A stretch of DNA of 29,796 bases from Pseudopedobacter sp038237895 (GTDB lineage Bacteria; Bacteroidota; Bacteroidia; Sphingobacteriales; Sphingobacteriaceae), in contig JBBRYE010000033.1 in assembly GCA_038237895.1 (NCBI GenBank), positions 1 to 29,796 on the forward strand, in the 5' to 3' direction. How positions within the stretch are numbered: the stretch's first letter is position 1; each line of letters begins with the position of its first letter. The notes below the pieces were generated by a model, which saw nothing but the letters and a program-made list of their open reading frames with translations, searched no databases and was not told the DNA's origin. The translations under genes were made by a program, and so were the position numbers. Below, one piece after another: positions 25,701 through 29,796 of this stretch.

Positions 25701-26005
25701 CGAGTAGCCGCACCACCATTTGCCGACATAGAAAAAACATCAAAATTGCCGTTACGGTCTGATGCAAAAGCGATTGTTTTACTATCATGACTCCAAATTG
25801 GATAGCCATTATAATCTGAAGTGATGGTTAAAGGTAAAGCTTGACCGCCGTTGGTAGATACCTTAAAAATATTGCCTTTATATTCAAAAGCCATCCATTG
25901 CCCATCTGGAGAAATAGCTGGTTGCTGCATCCATAAAGGTTGTTGAGCTTTTGTTTGTAAGAAAAATAGAGAGAAAAATAAAGCGGATAGTAGGAATTTT
26001 TTCAT
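22754..26005 (-). CDS. Secreted tricorn-type protease (S41 family)
   Basis: This 1083-residue tricorn protease homologue has a Sec signal (MKKFLLSALFFSLFFLQTKAQ) and two beta-propeller regions of WD40/PD40 type repeats (motifs like ISPDGQWMAFEYKG and FSPDGKKLLYSVEN; about 25-300 and 305-720, with a Lys/Glu-rich stretch near 562-592). A PDZ-like part (about 790-875) and a C-terminal S41 core follow. The candidate catalytic residues are S767-H768 (NASHTGG), S987 (GNYSDA) and E1045 (ATENHQLEPD). All are 22 positions later than S745, H746, S965 and E1023 of Thermoplasma tricorn (numbers recalled). It degrades peptides, here outside the cytoplasm. The ATG at 26005 starts the signal peptide. Confidence 0.95.
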   Translation of the reverse strand: MKKFLLSALFFSLFFLQTKAQQPLWMQQPAISPDGQWMAFEYKGNIFKVSTNGGQALPLTITSDYNGYPIWSHDSKTIAFASDRNGNFDVFSMSANGGAATRLTYNSDKDIPYDFSIDDKKVLFGSNRHDVHSSVRFPGDSYFNKLYQVPVKGGRSLMINSAGTEYVHLNASGDKIIYQDSKGYENKYRKHHTSAITRDIWVLDLKTNQYQKVSNFIGEDREPVWGSGDNFYYLSEQKGNQNLFKSSLAAPDNASPLTTFDNNPVRNLSRAKDGTLAFTQDGNIYTLKEGGQPKILNFTIGADFATNQITTVPVKGNATEIAVSPTGKEIALVYRGEIFVSAVDGSTTKRITNTPYQERMVSFSPDGKKLLYSVENDNSWDIYEVSLANPSEKYFYASTVINTKPIVNTDKDEFQASYSPDGKKIAYLEERNILKVLDISSKNTVTVLPEKLNYSYSDGDQYFTWSPDSKYLLAQSSEGGGWFTPEVILLKADGTGKRINLTESGFNDYNPQFGMDGKMMYWVTDKDGMKNLSRGSQSDVYAMFFDQDVWDKYQLSKEDFDLKKDTEKKDSVKTVEKKEEKSKKVQEVKKEEKHVFEPNLKDLENRTKRLTISSTDIGGVALSKDGEKLYYLAKYEKGYDLWMTITRTQETKILAKLGVTEGSLELSKDGKNLFVLAGGNIMKVGVDDGKVTPIKIDANMELDAAAERNYMFNHAYKQVKKKLFDPKLQGVDWDGYYTTYSKFLPFINNNYDFEILLSEFLGELNASHTGGGYRARKTSADATAALGLLYDVTKNGDGLTVKEIIGAGPFDKAKTDMKAGMVIDKINGNAITDEVDWAMFLNHKAGDFTRIDFHNPNTNKTYSEVVKPISVGEESGVLLYKRWTDKMAQLTDSLSGGKVGYVHVRSMDDPSFRVTFDKVLGKNVNKEALIVDTRFNGGGWLHDDLVTFLGGKEYFTLRPQGNITTGGEPMNKWTKPSCVVMSEGNYSDAFMFPYAYKELGLGKLIGMPVAGTGTAVWWETQIDPTLYFGIPMIATYGAGETHATENHQLEPDIKVNNDYNKVLNGEDQQLEAAVKEMLKVIKK

Positions 26006-26317
26006 GTTTTGGAGTTTTAAGATTTTAAAAATAGCAATAATGATTGGCTAATTAAAATTCTTAATTATGTTAATATGTTCTGAAACAAGGGTTTTACAGA
26101 AGGTTTGATTCTAAATTATTTGGGCGTTTTAACACGTTGCAAAGGCATTTATACATCAATGAGTCAATGATATTTTTTAGTCTTTCTGTCATGTCGACGA
26201 TAGGAGAAATCTCATAAGCAGGATTGCCATTCTATCACTTTGCTTTTGTTTACAGTAAATACTCTACTGTAAACAAAACCTTTGTAACAGATTAACAATC
26301 AAATACAAGAACAAAAC
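26006..26317. other. 312-nt gap between tricorn and carboxyltransferase genes
   Basis: No gene is seen. It holds the 15-nt repeat GGGCGTTTTAACACG (26122-26136) shared with 13112-13126. It also holds a stretch at about 26187-26213 (TGTCATGTCGACGATAGGAG) that looks like a dispersed Bacteroidota repeat (recollection), and a strong hairpin at 26244-26278. The part near 26006-26090 should contain the tricorn promoter, but I see no convincing boxes. Confidence 0.55.
26244..26278. terminator. Perfect 14-bp hairpin downstream of carboxyltransferase gene
   Basis: TTTTGTTTACAGTA (26244-26257), loop of 7, TACTGTAAACAAAA (26265-26278). It lies 39 nt after the stop of the minus-strand carboxyltransferase gene and probably ends its transcript. 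The U-run is short, so an operator role is possible too. Confidence 0.7.
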
Positions 26318-27877
26318 TTACAAAGGAATATTACCATGCTTCTTCCTCGGGTTATTCACTACTTTATTCTCTAACATTTTAAAAGCTTTAATCAGTTTGA
26401 TTCTGGTGTCCGCAGGGTCAATCACTTCATCTATAAAACCACGTTCGGCAGCTCGGTAGGGGTTAGCGAAAATGTCAGAATATTCCTTTTCTTTTTCCAA
26501 CCACTTTTCTTGTGGATTTGCTGCGGATGAAATTTCTCTTTTAAAGATGATTTCTGCGGCACCTTTTGCACCCATCACAGCAATTTCTGCACTTGGCCAA
26601 GCATAATTCATGTCTGCTCCAATATGTTTAGAGTTCATTACATCATAAGCACCTCCATAAGCTTTACGGGTAATTACTGTAATTCTTGGTACGGTGGCCT
26701 CGCAAAAAGCATATAACAATTTAGCGCCATTGGTAATGATTGCATTCCATTCTTGATCTGTGCCAGGCAAGAAACCCGGAACATCTTCAAAAATCAGCAG
26801 AGGGATATTAAAAGCATCGCAAAAGCGAACAAACCTTGCAGCTTTGGTGGATGAATGAATATCTAAAACTCCCGCTAAAAATGCCGGTTGATTTGCTACA
26901 ATTCCTATACTTCTACCAGCCAATCTGGCAAAGCCAACAACAATATTCTCTGCAAAATCTTTATGTACTTCTAAAAATGAATCAGCATCAATCACTTCAG
27001 AAACTACTTCTCTAATATCATAAGGTTGGTTGGCGTTTTCTGGTAAAACTTGATTAAGTTTTTTACGATGTTCGTCTCCAATTTCATAATCTTCAAATGG
27101 AGCTTTCTCCTCACAATTTTGAGGCATGTAACTCAATAATTTTTTTAGATGATTTATGGCCTCAATTTCATTAGCGCAAGCAAAATGCGTAACCCCAGAT
27201 TTTGTAGCATGTGTATTTGCTCCGCCTAATTCTTCTGAGGTAACATCTTCATGGGTTACTGTTTTAACCACATTTGGTCCAGTTACAAACATGTAAGAAG
27301 TATGTTCTACCATCAAAATAAAATCGGTTATGGCTGGCGAATAAACAGCACCTCCTGCACATGGCCCCATAATGGCAGAAAGTTGTGGGATAACTCCAGA
27401 TGCCATGGTATTTTTATAGAAAATATCGGCATATCCGCCTAAGGAAACTACACCTTCCTGTATTCTAGCTCCTCCAGAGTCGTTTAAACCAATTAACGGA
27501 GCACCGTTTTTTAATGCCATATCCATTATTTTGCATATTTTTTCGGCATGTGTTTCTGATAACGACCCTCCAAAGACTGTAAAATCTTGAGAAAAAACAT
27601 AAGTAAGACGACCATTAATGGTTCCATACCCGGTAACCACCCCATCACCTGGATATTTTTCATTCTGCATACCAAAATCTGTAGAACGATGTGAAACTAG
27701 CATTCCAATTTCTTCAAAAGAACCTTCATCTAATAAAAAATGTAATCTTTCCCTTGCGGTTAGTTTACCTTTTTTATGTTGACTTTCAATTCTCAATTCT
27801 CCGCCACCAAGAAAAGCTTCTTCTCTTTTGGCGTTAAGTTGTTCTAATTTTTTATTCACTTTATAGGATATTGGCAA
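26318..27877 (-). CDS. Acyl-CoA carboxylase carboxyltransferase subunit (PccB-like), TTG start
   Basis: This 519-residue carboxyltransferase beta subunit belongs to the propionyl/acyl-CoA carboxylase group. It moves the carboxyl group from carboxybiotin to an acyl-CoA. It shows GKLTARERLHFLLDEGSF near the N-terminus, GDGVVTGYG, the acyl-CoA site loops DSGGARIQEG and MGPCAGGAVYSP, and in the C-terminal half FLPGTDQE, RKAYGGAYDVM and the biotin-side segment WPSAEIAVMGAKGAAEI. The length is standard. The start is TTG at 27877; the first downstream Met would remove the conserved TARERL region. No biotin carboxylase or carrier gene lies in the window. Propionyl-CoA is the likely substrate, but acetyl-CoA or another acyl-CoA cannot be excluded. 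Confidence 0.92.
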   Translation of the reverse strand: MPISYKVNKKLEQLNAKREEAFLGGGELRIESQHKKGKLTARERLHFLLDEGSFEEIGMLVSHRSTDFGMQNEKYPGDGVVTGYGTINGRLTYVFSQDFTVFGGSLSETHAEKICKIMDMALKNGAPLIGLNDSGGARIQEGVVSLGGYADIFYKNTMASGVIPQLSAIMGPCAGGAVYSPAITDFILMVEHTSYMFVTGPNVVKTVTHEDVTSEELGGANTHATKSGVTHFACANEIEAINHLKKLLSYMPQNCEEKAPFEDYEIGDEHRKKLNQVLPENANQPYDIREVVSEVIDADSFLEVHKDFAENIVVGFARLAGRSIGIVANQPAFLAGVLDIHSSTKAARFVRFCDAFNIPLLIFEDVPGFLPGTDQEWNAIITNGAKLLYAFCEATVPRITVITRKAYGGAYDVMNSKHIGADMNYAWPSAEIAVMGAKGAAEIIFKREISSAANPQEKWLEKEKEYSDIFANPYRAAERGFIDEVIDPADTRIKLIKAFKMLENKVVNNPRKKHGNIPL

Positions 27878-27992
27878 TCCTGTGAAATTATAAAAAATCT
27901 ATGTAAAGCTAAATCTATGCGAATAAAATTATCCGATTATTATTTTATGATGTTATATCAACAGTTTATATCTCTTTTTGGCATCATTTTTT

Positions 27993-28000
27993 TAGCTTTG
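27993..28000 (+). promoter_or_regulatory. Possible -7 box before the small hypothetical-SulP unit
   Basis: TAGCTTTG matches TAnnTTTG. No good -33 TTTG lies at the expected distance. If used, transcription starts near 28007, which would favour the ATG at 28034 over the GTG at 28013 for the following gene. Confidence 0.35.
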
Positions 28001-28012
28001 TGAAAATTATAA

Positions 28013-28378
28013 GTGAATACTTCTATTAATTTAATGCAAAAGAAATTTAAGATTTTAGTTTACTGTTATTTATTCATCTCTATTTTTATAATGAAGATGT
28101 TTATTTCTACAGCACCTTTAATCTTTGATTTAGATCAAAAAGTTATTAATGCTGTAATTATGCAGCTAGAAATAGAGAACGATACAAAAGAAAATTCTGT
28201 AGATGCAAACGATATAAATAAGTTATTAAAGAAAGGAACAGAATTTATTCATGTATATGATGTTGTAATGGTTCCAATTCTGCAAACTGAAACTTTAGAT
28301 TATCATTATATATCTAATAAATATATCAAAACTTATTTTCCCGCTATACCTACTCCTCCGCCCAACGTTGCCTGTTAA
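28013..28378 (+). CDS. Small hypothetical protein with N-terminal membrane helix
   Basis: This is an unrecognised protein of 121 residues (GTG at 28013) or 114 (ATG at 28034). It has a hydrophobic helix (KILVYCYLFISIFIMKMFIS) that is a signal or anchor, then an acidic helical part and a C-terminus ending in IPTPPPNVAC. The gene is followed after 43 nt by the SulP transporter on the same strand, so they are probably cotranscribed. No function is assigned; it may assist the transporter. Confidence 0.6.
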   Translation: MNTSINLMQKKFKILVYCYLFISIFIMKMFISTAPLIFDLDQKVINAVIMQLEIENDTKENSVDANDINKLLKKGTEFIHVYDVVMVPILQTETLDYHYISNKYIKTYFPAIPTPPPNVAC

Positions 28379-28421
28379 TATTATATAGTTTTTATTACAG
28401 TAACAATTTCATTTATTTATT

Positions 28422-29796
28422 ATGACAGATAATCAATCAGAAACTGCTGGAAGTGGTTTGGGCAAATATTTTATGGCAAAAAATCTTAAAAAAGATTTGC
28501 CAGCAAGTTTAGTAGTTTTTTTAGTGGCTTTGCCACTATGTTTGGGGATAGCTTTGGCATCAGGTGCACCGCTATTTTCAGGTATATTAAGTGGTATTAT
28601 TGGAGGAGTGGTAGTAGCAAGTTTTAGCGGTTCACAACTAAGTGTAAGTGGCCCTGCGGCTGGTTTAACAGTTATTGTTTTAAATGCAATAACTGATTTG
28701 GGGAGTTATAATATCTTTCTTTTAGCCGTAATGATAGCTGGCTTACTTCAAATTATTTTAGGTATATTAAAAGCAGGTACAATTGGCAATTACTTTCCTA
28801 ATAGTGTGATTATTGGTATGTTAGCCGCAATTGGCATTATTCTTATCCTGAAACAATTACCCCATGCAGTGGGTTACGATGCTGATTTTGAAGGCGATCA
28901 AAGTTTTAGTCAAGTTGACCAAGAAAATACATTTTCAGCAATTTCTTCTGCTTTCAGTAAATTTACTTTAGGCGCAATTGTGATAAGTTTTGTTTCATTA
29001 TTAGTGCTGATTGTTTGGCCAAAATTTAAAAAGCTTTCCATTGTTCCTGCACCACTTTTAGTTGTGGTATTAGGAATTGTATTAGCTGGTTTATTTGAAG
29101 GGACTTCATTATCATTAAATATGAAGCAAATGGTGCAAATTCCCATTGTAGAAAGTTTTACAGATTTTAAAGGTCTATTTTCTTTTCCAGATTTTTCTGC
29201 ATTTACAAATCCCAAATTATGGACTGTAGCGGTTACCATTGCTATTGTTGCATCTTTAGAAACTCTTTTGAGCTTAGAAGCAGTAGATAAGATTGATCCA
29301 ATAAAAAGAGTATCGCCTACTAACAGAGAATTAATTGCACAAGGGATTGGAAATACATTAGCTGGTTTAATAGGGGCTTTACCCATGACAGCCGTTATTG
29401 TACGTTCATCTGCAAATGTAAATTCTGGAGGAAGAACAAAAGTTTCGGCTATTATGCATGGTGTATTTTTAATTTTGGCTGTTTTGTTTATTCCTGTTTT
29501 AATTAATAAAATACCATTAGCTTGCCTAGCCGCAATTTTATTAATGGTAGGTTATAAATTGACTAAAATCCCATTATTTAAAAAAATGTGGAAGAGTGGT
29601 AAAGACCAATTTATCCCATTTATGGTGACTATTTTAGCAGTGGTTTTTACCGATTTATTAATTGGGGTTGCCATTGGTTTAGCTGTAGGAATTGTATTTT
29701 TATTAACTACTAATTATAGAAACCCTTATTTTTACACTATTGATAAAACTTCAAATAAAGATGTAATAAGAATTATGTTGGCTCAAGAGGTTTCGT
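28422..29796 (+). CDS. SulP-family anion transporter, 3' end outside window
   Basis: This SulP (SLC26-type) transporter is open to the window edge (458 codons seen, no stop). The ATG at 28422 gives MTDNQSETAG, then the first helices (LPASLVVFLVALPLCLGIAL) and the family signature SGSQLSVSGPAAGLTVIVL. Many further helices follow, including ASLETLLSLEAVDKIDP, and LPMTAVIVRSSANVNSGGRTK. The sequence ends just where a cytoplasmic STAS domain usually begins (VIRIMLAQEV). SulP proteins carry sulfate, bicarbonate or related anions. No carbonic anhydrase gene is inside the window, so the substrate stays open. Confidence 0.92.
   Translation, partial: MTDNQSETAGSGLGKYFMAKNLKKDLPASLVVFLVALPLCLGIALASGAPLFSGILSGIIGGVVVASFSGSQLSVSGPAAGLTVIVLNAITDLGSYNIFLLAVMIAGLLQIILGILKAGTIGNYFPNSVIIGMLAAIGIILILKQLPHAVGYDADFEGDQSFSQVDQENTFSAISSAFSKFTLGAIVISFVSLLVLIVWPKFKKLSIVPAPLLVVVLGIVLAGLFEGTSLSLNMKQMVQIPIVESFTDFKGLFSFPDFSAFTNPKLWTVAVTIAIVASLETLLSLEAVDKIDPIKRVSPTNRELIAQGIGNTLAGLIGALPMTAVIVRSSANVNSGGRTKVSAIMHGVFLILAVLFIPVLINKIPLACLAAILLMVGYKLTKIPLFKKMWKSGKDQFIPFMVTILAVVFTDLLIGVAIGLAVGIVFLLTTNYRNPYFYTIDKTSNKDVIRIMLAQEVS

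Overview
The window is an AT-rich chromosomal segment that looks like a member of Bacteroidota, most likely the Sphingobacteriaceae (Pedobacter-like). Reasons: low-GC coding sequence, scarcity of strong Shine-Dalgarno sites, a perfect Bacteroidota-type -7 box (TAnnTTTG) before one operon, a secreted tricorn protease, a BatA-type MoxR operon, and dispersed intergenic repeats of a kind I associate with this family (from memory; not searched).

Layout. (1) 44-7587: a tight five-gene MoxR operon: MoxR AAA+ ATPase, DUF58 protein, BatA-domain membrane protein, large DUF4175-like membrane protein, and a membrane protein with a glutamine-amidotransferase-like middle. (2) 7720-21331: a TldD/TldE metalloprotease cluster in the order tldD1-tldE1-[MazF-type toxin-antitoxin]-tldD2-[accessory block]-tldD3-tldE2. 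The accessory block (13101-18256) holds a ParB/Srx-like protein next to an orphan D12 adenine methyltransferase, a small hypothetical protein, a membrane-bound regulator with a C-terminal winged helix, a divergent BNR-repeat protein, and two GC-richer repeat or structured elements. (3) 21385-22223 (minus): a DUF2975 membrane protein plus an XRE-type HTH regulator, with a palindrome over their promoter. (4) 22330-26005 (minus): GNAT acetyltransferase and secreted tricorn protease. (5) 26318-27877 (minus): biotin-dependent carboxyltransferase (PccB-like). (6) 28013 to the right edge (plus): a small membrane-associated hypothetical protein and a SulP anion transporter cut by the window end.

How the parts may work together. 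The three TldD proteins carry HExxxH and a twin-arginine-like N-terminus, while the two TldE partners have no signal. This suggests export of a folded TldD-TldE pair through Tat, with TldE carried along. The first TldD has Arg-Lys in place of Arg-Arg, and the second has lost its adjacent TldE. tldD2 starts inside the stop codon of the MazF-like toxin gene, so a protease of the family reported to act on the CcdA antitoxin is coupled to a toxin-antitoxin operon. The ParB/Srx-like + adenine methyltransferase pair (1-nt spacing, no visible restriction enzyme) is the best candidate for an undescribed two-gene system. A bipartite C-free/G-free element abuts the start codons of three genes (DUF58, tldE1, tldE2).
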